A DNA stretch of 64,000 nucleotides from Gemmatimonadota bacterium (GCA_016713785.1 JADJOM010000003.1:1197501-1261500); one strand, 5' to 3'; numbered from the stretch's first letter, positions 17,970 through 27,191 are shown. Notes: a model not told the origin generated them from the letters alone. Numbers and translations: made by a program.

Positions 17970-18469
17970 CCGCGGTAGTTCCCGAACTTGAGCTCGATCC
18001 CGAAGTCCTGGGTCCGCAGGAAGGCGATCACCGCCTGCAACTCGTCCCGGGAGGGGGCCGTGACCCGGATCTCCTCACCCTGGATGGCGGGCTGGACCTT
18101 CTTGAACCCATGGTCCTTGATGGCCCGGGTGATCTTCTTGGCCACGTCGGTCTCGATCCCTTGGGTCAGGCCGATGACCCGGCGAACGGACGTCCCCGTG
18201 GCGGCGACCGGGTCGCCGATCTTGAGATTTTTCACCGGGACCCCACGCTTGACCATCTTGGTCTGTACGATGTCGAGAAGCTGGTCCATGCGGAAATCGT
18301 CGTCGGCATGCAGACGGATCTCCGCCTTCTCCCGGTCGAACTCGATAGTGCAGTGGGTGCCCTTGAAGTCGTACCGCTGGGCGACCTCCTTCACCGCCTG
18401 GTTGATCGCGTTGTCGACCTCCTGGAGGTCGGCACCGGTCGAGACGTCGAACGAAGGGTTGCTGGCCAT
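17966..18469 (-). CDS. yajQ: YajQ-family nucleotide-binding protein
   Basis: 167 residues, the normal family length, with 'MASNPSFDVSTGADLQEVDNAI', 'QRYDFKGTHCTIEFD', 'KGVPVKNLKIGDP'-type sequence and the final 'FGIELKFGNYRG'. YajQ homologues bind nucleic acids, and some bind cyclic di-GMP. That is interesting with an HD-GYP phosphodiesterase gene 3.5 kb away, though ligand binding cannot be read here. ATG start; no clear ribosome-binding site. Confidence 0.93.
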   Translation of the reverse strand: MASNPSFDVSTGADLQEVDNAINQAVKEVAQRYDFKGTHCTIEFDREKAEIRLHADDDFRMDQLLDIVQTKMVKRGVPVKNLKIGDPVAATGTSVRRVIGLTQGIETDVAKKITRAIKDHGFKKVQPAIQGEEIRVTAPSRDELQAVIAFLRTQDFGIELKFGNYRG

Positions 18470-18593
18470 GATCCGGCTCGGGTGTCTGGTGTAACCGCTG
18501 ATGCCACTTGGACTTTCAATCTAAGCCGGGACCCTCAAGTTTTCACCGCCTCCGCCCGAGGATAAAAGGAGATTCCCACTACGGACGCCCCCG

Positions 18594-18986
18594 ATGAAGA
18601 ACCGCATTCGGCACCTGATGACCGACTGGCACCCCGAACTCCCCGCCACGGAGGAGCCGAAGGCGCCCAAGGTGGAGCGCCAGACCGGCGGCTACCCCCT
18701 GCCCCGCGGCATCAACATGCTGATGCCGGTGGAGCTGTGCATCAACCGGGACCTGCTCATCACACTGCTCTCGGCCAGCATCCAGGAGATGCACCGGCAC
18801 AAGCGGGAGGGGTTCGAGGCGGTCTCCGAGGCGGCTCGCACGGAGCTCGAGGCGGCGCTCCAGCAGCAGCTGGCGTTCCGCGCCTGGGCCCGGGCGCACC
18901 CCGCCAACTACATCTGCATCGCGATGTACCCGACCACCGAGGCCGACACCACGGTGGAGGACCTCGAGGACCTCGGCGAGCTGTAG
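18594..18986 (+). CDS. Hypothetical protein
   Basis: 130 residues, not recognised. It starts 'MKNRIRHLMTDWHPELP', has a proline- and charge-rich first third, a central helix pair ('INRDLLITLLSASIQEMHRHKREGF' and 'ARTELEAALQQQLAFRAWARAHP'), and an acidic end. No signal peptide or membrane segment is seen, so it is probably cytoplasmic. Third-position GC is high and the frame is clean. A strong AAAGGAG (18565-18571) lies 22 bases before the ATG, too far for normal use. It stands alone between yajQ (divergent) and the metY leader region. Confidence 0.6.
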   Translation: MKNRIRHLMTDWHPELPATEEPKAPKVERQTGGYPLPRGINMLMPVELCINRDLLITLLSASIQEMHRHKREGFEAVSEAARTELEAALQQQLAFRAWARAHPANYICIAMYPTTEADTTVEDLEDLGEL

Positions 18987-19025
18987 CACCGGGCGTGTGC
19001 GGGCCGGCCAGGGCGTGCGGCCTAC

Positions 19026-19054
19026 TTGACGGATGCGGTACGAGTTCCTAGGTT
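19026..19054 (+). promoter_or_regulatory. Sigma70-type promoter of the metY leader
   Basis: TTGACG (19026-19031), a 17-base spacer and TAGGTT (19049-19054) put the transcription start near 19061, which is exactly where the riboswitch fold begins. The 430 bases between 18986 and 19417 contain no ordinary gene but are filled by this promoter, the riboswitch, two terminators and a leader-peptide reading frame. Confidence 0.75.
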
Positions 19055-19060
19055 GGTTTC

Positions 19061-19135
19061 CGGCGGATGGATTTAAGGCAACTTGCTACCGCCCGGGGCT
19101 CCGGCCCCAAACCAAAGAGCTAAAGCGCCGGTAGG
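19061..19135 (+). promoter_or_regulatory. SAM-II-class riboswitch
   Basis: The sequence follows the SAM-II (metA motif) plan. P1 is GGCGG (19062-19066) with CCGCC (19089-19093). The loop contains GGATTTAAGG and CTTGCTACC. The 3' part contains AAACCAAAGAGCTAAAGC, the most conserved block of the class. A pseudoknot can form from GGC (19077-19079) with GCC (19127-19129), CTT (19082-19084) with AAG (19123-19125), and GCT (19085-19087) with AGC (19118-19120). Between P1 and the 3' strand an extra hairpin GGGGC-TCCG-GCCCC carries a UNCG-type loop. The RNA lies upstream of metY and metX, the expected context. SAM-V, which shares the core, is an alternative class. Confidence 0.8.
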
Positions 19136-19141
19136 GTCATC

Positions 19142-19170
19142 AACCCCCGCGCTCGTTGCCGCGGGGGTTT
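19142..19170 (+). terminator. Intrinsic terminator after the riboswitch
   Basis: A perfect 10-bp stem, AACCCCCGCG (19142-19151) with CGCGGGGGTT (19160-19169), an 8-base loop and a short T/G-rich tail (TGTGCTTGT). It starts about seven bases after the riboswitch core, so ligand binding could control termination. The T tract is weak, so efficiency is uncertain. Confidence 0.6.
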
Positions 19171-19214
19171 GTGCTTGTACCCACCGCGCGCTTCGAGGGA
19201 AACGCATCAGAGCC

Positions 19215-19307
19215 ATGACGCGCTGCCCCAAGATGTGTCGCTGTGTGTGCATGTGCACCCCTCGCGGGGTGGACCGCGCCAGCGCGCGTCTCGGAACGAT
19301 GACCTGA
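19215..19307 (+). CDS. Cys/Met-rich leader peptide (candidate attenuator)
   Basis: A 30-codon frame from ATG 19215 to TGA 19305-19307. The first 14 residues read MTRCPKMCRCVCMC: five cysteines within 11 positions and three methionines; the rest is Arg/Thr-rich. The frame lies between two terminators and its stop is 28 bases before the second, the layout of a translation-dependent attenuator whose ribosome stalls when charged Cys-tRNA (or Met-tRNA) is scarce. A hairpin CACCCC-TCGC-GGGGTG (19256-19271) covers codons just after the Cys run. The ribosome-binding site is weak (GAGGGA about 15 bases upstream). No mutually exclusive antiterminator could be proved by eye, so this remains a candidate. 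Confidence 0.5.
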   Translation: MTRCPKMCRCVCMCTPRGVDRASARLGTMT

Positions 19308-19335
19308 GCAGTTTCAGCTCACTCCAGAGACCCCG

Positions 19336-19370
19336 ACGGCCCGGTTCACCCAACGTGAACCGGGCCGTTT
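19336..19370 (+). terminator. Strong hairpin/terminator before metY
   Basis: A perfect 14-bp stem, ACGGCCCGGTTCAC (19336-19349) with GTGAACCGGGCCGT (19355-19368), and a 5-base loop, followed by TTCGC. It lies 46 bases before the metY start. Only two or three T residues follow, so it may terminate weakly or act in an attenuator together with the leader peptide. Confidence 0.6.
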
Positions 19371-19416
19371 CGCATGCGCGAACCAGCCTTCACCGTTGAC
19401 CACGAGGAGCCCGATC

Positions 19417-20757
19417 ATGACGTACCATCCCGACACTCTCGCCATCCACGCCGGCCAGGTGCCCGACCCGACGACCAACTCGCGGGCCGTGCCCATCTAC
19501 GCCACCACCAGCTACGTGTTCAACAGCACCGAACACGCGGCCAACCTGTTCGGGCTCCGGGAGTTCGGCAATATCTACACCCGGATCATGAACCCGACGA
19601 CCGACGTCTTCGAGAAGCGGATCGCCGAGCTCGAGGGCGGCGCCGCGGCGCTCGGCGTGGCCAGCGGGCAGGCCGCGGAGACCCTGACGATCCTCAACCT
19701 GGCGCGCGCCGGCGACAACATCGTCTCGTCCCAGACGCTCTACGGCGGGACCTACAACCTCTTTGCCTACACCCTGCCCAAGTGGGGCATCACCACGACC
19801 TTCGTGGACATCCACAATCTCGACGCCGTGCGCCAGGCCATCAACGCCGGGACCCGCGCCCTCTACGTGGAGACCATCGGCAACCCGCGCCTCGACGTCC
19901 CGGACTTCACCGCGCTGGCCGATATCGCGCACCAGGCGGGGATCCCGCTGGTGGTGGACAACACCTTCGGGGCCGCGACCCTGTGCCGCCCCATCAAGTA
20001 CGGCGCCGACATCGTGGTCCACTCCGCCACCAAGTGGATCGGCGGGCACGGGACCTCCATCGGCGGGGTGGTGGTCGACGCCGGCACCTTCGACTGGACC
20101 AGCGACAAGGCCCGGGCCCGCTTCCCGGAGTTCTCCGCACCCGACCCGTCATATCACGGGCTGGTCTACACCCAGGCGTTCGCCAACCTGGCGTTCATCA
20201 TCAAGCTGCGCGTCCAGCTGCTGCGTGACCTGGGCCCGGCCCTCTCGCCGTTCAACGCCTTCCTGTTCCTGCAGGGGCTCGAGACGCTGCCGCTGCGGAT
20301 CCGGCGCCACGCGGACAACGCGCTGGCCCTGGCCACCTGGCTGCAGAAGGATCCGCGGGTGGAGTGGGTGTCGTATCCGGGCCTGCCCTCGCATCCCGAG
20401 CACAGGAACGCCACGCGCTACCTCGAGGGGGGCTTCGGCGGGGTGCTGACCTTCGGGGTGAAGGGCGGACTCACCGCCGCGCGGGCGCTGATCGACCGGG
20501 TCAAGCTGTTCTCCCTGCTCGCCAACGTGGGCGACGCCAAGTCGCTGATCATCCACCCGGCCTCGACCACGCACGAGCAGCTCACCCCCGAGCAGCAGCG
20601 GGCCACCGGCGTGGTGCCCGAGCTGGTCCGCATCTCGGCCGGGCTCGAGGACGCCCGCGACCTGATCGCCGACCTGGACCAGGCGCTCGGCGGTGAGGCG
20701 GCCACGGCCTCAGGCGGCAAGGCCACGGCGGCCGGGGCGGCCGGGGCGGGCCGGTGA
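19417..20757 (+). CDS. metY: O-acetylhomoserine aminocarboxypropyltransferase
   Basis: 446 residues of the Cys/Met-metabolism PLP family, MetY subtype. The PLP lysine is Lys206 in 'HSATKWIGGHG', with 'YTRIMNPTTDVFEKRIAELEGG' and 'VASGQAAETLTILNL' near the N-terminus. It makes homocysteine from O-acetylhomoserine and sulfide; some members also act as cysteine synthases. The ATG at 19417 follows GAGGAG with good spacing. It is the first structural gene after the SAM riboswitch and leader peptide, and its stop overlaps the aspartokinase gene (GTGA). The last ~25 residues are an Ala/Gly tail not typical of the family. Confidence 0.95.
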   Translation: MTYHPDTLAIHAGQVPDPTTNSRAVPIYATTSYVFNSTEHAANLFGLREFGNIYTRIMNPTTDVFEKRIAELEGGAAALGVASGQAAETLTILNLARAGDNIVSSQTLYGGTYNLFAYTLPKWGITTTFVDIHNLDAVRQAINAGTRALYVETIGNPRLDVPDFTALADIAHQAGIPLVVDNTFGAATLCRPIKYGADIVVHSATKWIGGHGTSIGGVVVDAGTFDWTSDKARARFPEFSAPDPSYHGLVYTQAFANLAFIIKLRVQLLRDLGPALSPFNAFLFLQGLETLPLRIRRHADNALALATWLQKDPRVEWVSYPGLPSHPEHRNATRYLEGGFGGVLTFGVKGGLTAARALIDRVKLFSLLANVGDAKSLIIHPASTTHEQLTPEQQRATGVVPELVRISAGLEDARDLIADLDQALGGEAATASGGKATAAGAAGAGR

Positions 20758-21800
20758 CCACCCCGCTCGTCATCAAGCTCGGGGGCGATGCGCTGGCCTC
20801 CCCCGAGCGGATCGCCGCGGAGGCGCACCGGATCGCGGGCCACGCGGCGCGGGGCCCGGTGGTGGCGGTGGCGAGCGCCCGTCGGGGCGTGACCGACCGC
20901 CTGCTGGGCCTCGCCGACGAAGTCGACACGGCGGCCCGGCGGCTGGACGGCTCGGCGCCGCCCCTCCCGGAGGACTCGGCGGAACGGGATCGCGTCGTCG
21001 CCACCGGCGAGGTGGTCGCGGCCTCCCTGCTCGCCCTGGCGCTCAACCGCCTCGGGGTGGCCGCCGTGTCACTCGATGCACGGGAAGCCGGTGTCCGCGC
21101 GTCGGGCCGGTTTGGCCGGGCGCGGATCCGGCACATCCAGCCGCGACGCATCCAGCAGATTCTTGCACGCGGGATTGTGCCGGTCATCACCGGGTTCCAG
21201 GGCTGGCACCGGGGTCGGGTGGCCACGCTGGCGCGCGGCGGCACCGACACGTCCGCCATCGCGCTGGCCGCGGCACTCGGGGGCAACCGGGTGCGGTTCG
21301 TAAAGGACGCGGAGGGGCTGCGCACCGCCGACCCGAGGCTGGTGCCGGAGTCACGTCCCATTCCCGAGGCGCCGCACGCGTTCCTCACGGCGCTCACCGC
21401 GGCGGGGGCACGCATCGTCCAGGCCGAGGCCGCCGCCCTGGCCGAGGAGCGGGGCGTGGCGCTCGAATTCTGTTCGCTGGCATCCGACCAGCCCCTCAGC
21501 ACGGTCGGGTCTGTTGGGTCGGTTCCCGGCCTGTGCGCGGTGGCCTCCACCCCGGCCGGTGAGGGCGTCACCGCCATCACGGCGCTCGCGGCGGATCCGC
21601 GGGACGTGGTCCTGGCCGCCGAAGCCCTGCGGGAGGCCCTGGTCGCGGAGGGAGTGCTCCTGCTCGACCGCCAGCCCGCTGCCGGGGGCCTGCGCCTGCT
21701 GGTGAATGAGGCGCAGGCCACGCTCGCCCTCCGCGTGGTGCATCGGGTGCTGGTCGAGGGCGAGCGGCGATGTTCCAGCCCGGTGCGTCGCGCGTCATGA
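20754..21800 (+). CDS. Aspartate kinase, shortened and divergent
   Basis: 348 residues. The amino-acid-kinase fold is recognisable from 'VIKLGGDALASPERI' (KxGG), 'DRVVATGEVVAASLLALAL', 'GIVPVITGFQGW' and 'LARGGTDTSAIALAAAL'. Aspartokinase phosphorylates aspartate, feeding homoserine, threonine, methionine and lysine synthesis. Usual bacterial enzymes have 400-450 residues with two C-terminal ACT domains; only one ACT-like segment seems to fit here (about 260-340). The KFGGTS motif reads KLGGDA. It overlaps metY and metX by four bases each, so it probably supplies the O-acetylhomoserine route. The GTG start is fixed by the overlap. Confidence 0.8.
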   Translation: MTTPLVIKLGGDALASPERIAAEAHRIAGHAARGPVVAVASARRGVTDRLLGLADEVDTAARRLDGSAPPLPEDSAERDRVVATGEVVAASLLALALNRLGVAAVSLDAREAGVRASGRFGRARIRHIQPRRIQQILARGIVPVITGFQGWHRGRVATLARGGTDTSAIALAAALGGNRVRFVKDAEGLRTADPRLVPESRPIPEAPHAFLTALTAAGARIVQAEAAALAEERGVALEFCSLASDQPLSTVGSVGSVPGLCAVASTPAGEGVTAITALAADPRDVVLAAEALREALVAEGVLLLDRQPAAGGLRLLVNEAQATLALRVVHRVLVEGERRCSSPVRRAS

Positions 21801-22825
21801 CCGCGCTCGCCGGCCCCGCCACCCAGCGCGCCACGCTCTCCCTCGGCGACTTCCGTCCCGACCAAGGTGGCGTCATCCGGGACGCGCAGCTGCGGTACCG
21901 GGTGATCGGCGACCCGGCCCTCGGCGCCGCGCACGGCTGGATCCTGGTCTTCCACGCGCTCACCGGGAGCGCGGAGATCGACGACTGGTGGGAGCCGCTG
22001 ATCGGCCCGGGGCGCGCGCTCGACACCAGCCGGCACCCGATCCTCGCGGCCAACCTGCTGGGCAGCTGCTACGGCTCCTCGGGGCCGGCCGAGGTCTCCA
22101 ATGGCAGCTTCCCCGCCCTGACCAGCGCCGACCTGGCGCGCGCCCACCTGCCCCTGCTCGAGGCCCTGGGCATCCGACGGCTGGCGCTGGTCACTGGAGG
22201 TTCACTGGGTGGCATGGTGGCGCTGCAGTGGGGCCTGATCACGCCCGTCCCGGTGGAGCGCCTGGTGGTCTTCGCCGCACCCGCCGTGGCCACCGCCCAG
22301 GCGATCGCCTGGAACGCCGCGCAGCGCCTGGCCATCGAGGCGGACGCGGCGTGGGCCGGGGGGCGGTACCCGGCCGGGCAGGGGCCGGTCGCGGGCCTCG
22401 CCGCTGCCCGGGCCATCGCCATGATCACCTACCGGTCACAGGTGGAGTTCGCCGGCCGCTTCGGCCGGCAGCAGACGCGGGTCCCCGGGCGCTTTGACGT
22501 CGAGCATTACCTGCGCCGCCACGGCGAGAAGCTGGTGGCCCGGTTCGACGCCCGGAGCTACATGGCGCTGATGCACGCCATGGACAGCCAGGACGTGGGT
22601 GAGCTGGCCGCGGCGGGCGCCCGAACGGCGCGCCAGGTGGGCGCGGTGATCGGCGTCGGGATCGACACCGACATCCTGTACTACCCGGCCGAGGTACGGG
22701 ACTGGGTCGAGGGGTACCGGGCGGGCGGCGCGAACGCACGGTATGCCGAGATCAGCACCCCGTACGGGCATGATGCATTTCTGATCGAGTTCGGGCAGGT
22801 GGAGCGGATACTGCGGGAAGGTTGA
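21797..22825 (+). CDS. metX: Homoserine O-acetyltransferase
   Basis: 342 residues, alpha/beta-hydrolase fold. The nucleophile is Ser136 in 'LVTGGSLGGMVALQW', with the MetX block 'ANLLGSCYGSSGPAEVSNGSFPALTSADL' and the C-terminal 'GIDTDILYYPAE' Asp and 'YGHDAFL' His of the triad. It acetylates homoserine, giving MetY its substrate. The ATG at 21797 overlaps the aspartokinase stop (ATGA); an ATG at 21770 would add nine residues without family similarity. Acyl preference (acetyl or succinyl) cannot be told from motifs alone, but pairing with MetY supports acetyl. Confidence 0.92.
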   Translation: MTALAGPATQRATLSLGDFRPDQGGVIRDAQLRYRVIGDPALGAAHGWILVFHALTGSAEIDDWWEPLIGPGRALDTSRHPILAANLLGSCYGSSGPAEVSNGSFPALTSADLARAHLPLLEALGIRRLALVTGGSLGGMVALQWGLITPVPVERLVVFAAPAVATAQAIAWNAAQRLAIEADAAWAGGRYPAGQGPVAGLAAARAIAMITYRSQVEFAGRFGRQQTRVPGRFDVEHYLRRHGEKLVARFDARSYMALMHAMDSQDVGELAAAGARTARQVGAVIGVGIDTDILYYPAEVRDWVEGYRAGGANARYAEISTPYGHDAFLIEFGQVERILREG

Positions 22826-22839
22826 CCGCGGGGCACTGC

Positions 22840-23712
22840 TCAGGTGAGGAACGACTCCAGGGCGCGGGCCCGGCTGACGTGGCGCAGCCGGGTCAGCGCC
22901 TTTTCCTTGATCTGCCGGACCCGTTCGCGGGTGATGCCGAGCAGGCTGCCGATCTCCTCGAGCGTCATCGGCTCCGGGCCGTCGAGGCCGAAGTAGAGCC
23001 GCAGGATCTTGGCCTCACGCTCCTTGAGGGTGCCCAGCACCTCCTCAATGGAGTTGGTGAGGGCCTTCTCGAAGGTCTCGCTGTCGGGGCCGGCGTTCTG
23101 CGTGTCGGGAAGGTAGTCGAGGAGCTTGTTGTCCTCGCCGGGGGTGAGCGGGGCGTCAAGGGAGAGGTGGTTCTGCGAGATGGAGAGTGTCTTCTGGACC
23201 TCCTCCATGGTGATGTCCATGCCCTCGGCGATCTCGGCGGGGGTCGGTTCGCGACCGAGCTCCTGCAGCAGCGCGGAGGAGCGCTTGCCGATGCGGTGCA
23301 GCGTGCCGGCGCGGTTGAGCGGCACCCGGACGATGCGGCTCTGTTCGGCGAGGGCCTGCAGAATGGCCTGCCGGATCCACCAGACGGCGTAGCTGATGAA
23401 CTTGATGCCCTTGGTCTCGTCGAACTTGTGGGCGGCGCGGATGAGGCCGAGGTTGCCCTCGTTGATCAGGTCGGAGAGCGAGACGCCCTGGTTCTGGTAC
23501 TTCTTGGCCACCGACACCACGAAGCGCAGGTTGCTGCGGACGAGCTTGTCCAGCGCCTCCTCGTCCCCGACGCGGATGCACTGGGCGAGGCGGACCTCTT
23601 CCTCCTGATTGATCAGCGGATACCGGCTGATTTCGCGCAGGTACTGGTCGAGCGAGCCCTCGTCGAATGACGATGATCCGCGCTTGCCGGTACCTACTCG
23701 CATTGGACGCAT
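22840..23712 (-). CDS. RpoD/SigA-type RNA polymerase sigma factor
   Basis: 290 residues. It has region 1.2 ('DQYLREISRYPLINQEEEVRLAQCI'), region 2 ('RSNLRFVVSVAKKYQNQGVSLSDLINEGNLGLIRAAHKFDETKGIKFISYAVWWIRQAILQAL'), region 3 and a region 4 helix-turn-helix ('TLEEIGSLLGITRERVRQIKEKALTRLRH'). This is a group 1 or 2 factor; the short N-terminus without region 1.1 is common to group 2 and to many primary factors of this size. The ATG at 23712 follows GAGG; a second in-frame ATG is at 23703. It converges with metX, leaving 14 bases. Confidence 0.93.
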   Translation of the reverse strand: MRPMRVGTGKRGSSSFDEGSLDQYLREISRYPLINQEEEVRLAQCIRVGDEEALDKLVRSNLRFVVSVAKKYQNQGVSLSDLINEGNLGLIRAAHKFDETKGIKFISYAVWWIRQAILQALAEQSRIVRVPLNRAGTLHRIGKRSSALLQELGREPTPAEIAEGMDITMEEVQKTLSISQNHLSLDAPLTPGEDNKLLDYLPDTQNAGPDSETFEKALTNSIEEVLGTLKEREAKILRLYFGLDGPEPMTLEEIGSLLGITRERVRQIKEKALTRLRHVSRARALESFLT

Positions 23713-23767
23713 GGACGATGCCTCACCACAGGCAGGAGGAGCTTCTCCCGGAACCTTAGCCGCCCTG

Positions 23768-23786
23768 AAAAACCCGCGCAAGCGGG
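23768..23786 (-). terminator. Intrinsic terminator downstream of the ALDH gene
   Basis: On the minus strand a 5-bp GC stem, CCCGC (23786-23782) and GCGGG (23777-23773) with a TTGC loop, is followed by TTTTT (23772-23768). It lies 19 bases after the aldehyde dehydrogenase stop and before the sigma-factor gene. Confidence 0.7.
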
Positions 23787-23804
23787 GGGCAACCGCACCG
23801 GGGC

Positions 23805-25301
23805 CTAGCCGTCCCGATAGTTGTCGATCTGTGCCCGCTGCAACGCCCCGGAGTAGTCGACGTAGCCCACCTTGGTCTCCGAATAGAACTCGTAGACCTC
23901 CCACCCGCCCTCGCGGTGCCCGTTCCCGGTCTGCTTCACGCCCCCGAACGGCAGGTGCGCCTCGGCCCCGATCGTCGGGGCATTGATGTAGGTGATGCCG
24001 TTGTCGAGCCGTTCGAGCGCCTGGAACGCGGCCTGGGCATCCCGGGTGTAGACGGCGCTGGAGAGGCCGTAGCGCACCCCGTTGCTGACGCGGATGGCCT
24101 CATCGAGCGAGCCGATCCGCAGCACGCTGAGCACCGGGCCGAAGATCTCCTCCTGCTCCAGCCGCGAGCCCGGCCTGACCCCGGCGAAGATCGTGGGCTG
24201 GAAGAACCAGCCCCGGGCCAGCGCGGCGCCCCGCGGCCGCGCCCCGCCGGTGACCAGTTCCGCGCCCTCGCCCCGCCCCACCGCCACATACGCCTCCACC
24301 TTGGCGCGGGCAGCCTCGTGGATCAGCGGCCCCATTTCGGTCCCTGGCTTCCGGCCGTCGCCGAGGCGGAGCTTGGCCGCGCGCTCGGCGAGCCGCGCCA
24401 GGAACCGGTCGTGGATCTTCCGATGCAGCAGCAGGCGGCTGGTGGCGGTGCAGCGCTGGCCGGTGGTGCCGAACGCGCCCCACAGCACGCCATCGAGCGC
24501 GAGGTCCAGGTCGGCGTCGTCCAGGACGATCATGGCGTTCTTGCCGCCCATCTCCAGTGACAGGCGCTTGTGCAGGCGGCCGGCGGCCGCGCCGATGCCC
24601 GCGCCGGTGGCGGTGGAGCCGGTGAACGAGAGCACCGGCACCTCGGGGTGCTCCACCAGCGCCCGCCCTGCGGTCTCGCCACGGCCGTGCACCAGGTTGA
24701 TCACGCCGGGCGGGAACCCCGCCTCCTCCGCCAGTTCCACCAGGCGGTGGGCGGTCCACGGTACGTCCTCCGCCGGCTTGAGCACCACCGTATTACCGCA
24801 CACCAGCGCAGGAAACATCTTCCAGGTGGGAATGGCGAGCGGAAAGTTGAACGGGGTGATGAGGCCGCAGACGCCGATGGGCCGGCGCCAGCTCATGGCC
24901 CACTTGGCGCGGAGCTCCGAGGGCACGGTGCGACCGAAGAGCCGGCGCCCCTCACTGGCGGCGTAATAGGCGGTGTCGATCCCTTCCTGCACGTCGCCAC
25001 GGGTCTCGGTGAGGACCTTGCCCATCTCGCGGGACATCCCCTGGGCCAGCGCCTCCTTGTCGCGCGCGAGCAGGTCGCCGAGGCGGCGCAGGAGGTCGCC
25101 GCGGGCGGGCGCGGGCACGCGCCGCCAGCCCTCGAAGGCGCGGGCGGCCGCCGCCACCGCGCGCGCGACGTCGGCCGGTCCCGAGTCGGGGAAGCGGCCG
25201 ATCAGGTCGCCGGCGTCGGCCGGGTTGCGGTTCTCGAGATAGCGCCGGGTGCTGGGCGCAAACCACTCGCCGCCGATCAGGTTCCGGTAGGTCGAGCCCA
25301 T
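23805..25301 (-). CDS. NAD(P)-dependent aldehyde dehydrogenase
   Basis: 498 residues. The catalytic Cys284 is in 'GTTGQRCTATSR', the general base Glu250 in 'LEMGGKN', the cofactor loop in 'FTGSTATGAGIG', and the C-terminal motif in 'EEIFGPVLSVLRI'. The tail 'VDYSGALQRAQIDNYRDG' resembles that of 2-aminoadipate semialdehyde-type and related dehydrogenases, but the substrate is not certain. The ATG at 25301 is used because it starts the conserved 'YRNLIGGEW' segment; the open frame further upstream shadows the next gene. It lies at the end of the minus-strand run from thpR and larE. Confidence 0.88.
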   Translation of the reverse strand: MGSTYRNLIGGEWFAPSTRRYLENRNPADAGDLIGRFPDSGPADVARAVAAAARAFEGWRRVPAPARGDLLRRLGDLLARDKEALAQGMSREMGKVLTETRGDVQEGIDTAYYAASEGRRLFGRTVPSELRAKWAMSWRRPIGVCGLITPFNFPLAIPTWKMFPALVCGNTVVLKPAEDVPWTAHRLVELAEEAGFPPGVINLVHGRGETAGRALVEHPEVPVLSFTGSTATGAGIGAAAGRLHKRLSLEMGGKNAMIVLDDADLDLALDGVLWGAFGTTGQRCTATSRLLLHRKIHDRFLARLAERAAKLRLGDGRKPGTEMGPLIHEAARAKVEAYVAVGRGEGAELVTGGARPRGAALARGWFFQPTIFAGVRPGSRLEQEEIFGPVLSVLRIGSLDEAIRVSNGVRYGLSSAVYTRDAQAAFQALERLDNGITYINAPTIGAEAHLPFGGVKQTGNGHREGGWEVYEFYSETKVGYVDYSGALQRAQIDNYRDG

Positions 25302-25350
25302 GGGGACCCTGGGATGAGAAGTGGGGACGCGGGCACCGCAGGACAGGCGC

Positions 25351-25814
25351 CTAGGGCGCCTCGACCCCGGTGGTGCAGGTCCAGGTGCGAGCCACCCGCG
25401 CGTAGCCGACCCTGGGCAGCACCTCCCGGGCGGCGAGGACCAGCCCCCACAGGAGCACCGCCAGCGAGAGGAAGTGCGCCAGTCCCAGGCGTCGCTGCCA
25501 GGAGGTGATGGAGCTCCACAGTCCCGCCACGACCACGGTGGCGATGGCGCCCAGGTAGACGGCCAGGTTGAATCCGCAGGCATTGGCGTAGGGCCACTGC
25601 GTGATGCCCACCGCCAGCGCGAGCCCGAGCAGCACCCGGAGCCAGGTGGTGAAGGTGGCGAGCTTCCCTCCCCCGCCGCCGCCGGGCGCTGGCGTGGCGG
25701 CGGGGGTGGAACGTCCGGCCGTGGCCGGTGCCGGCGCGGCACTGCCGACCGGCTGCTTGGCGATCACCTTGTCGATCGCCGCGAGTTCCTTGTCCCAGTC
25801 ACGTGGCTGTTCGC

Positions 25815-25818
<4 letters not shown>
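25351..25818 (-). CDS. Hypothetical membrane protein
   Basis: 155 residues, not assigned to a known family. An N-terminal soluble part (1-50) ends in a Pro/Ala/Gly linker with six glycines. Three membrane segments follow at about 53-73, 83-104 and 113-132, with Trp- and Cys-containing short loops. The ATG overlaps the stop of the NtrC-type gene (ATGA), so it is coupled to that regulator. It may be a small inner-membrane partner of the signalling gene, but nothing in the sequence proves it. Confidence 0.7.
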
Positions 25819-27187
<1,369 letters not shown>

Positions 27188-27191
<4 letters not shown>

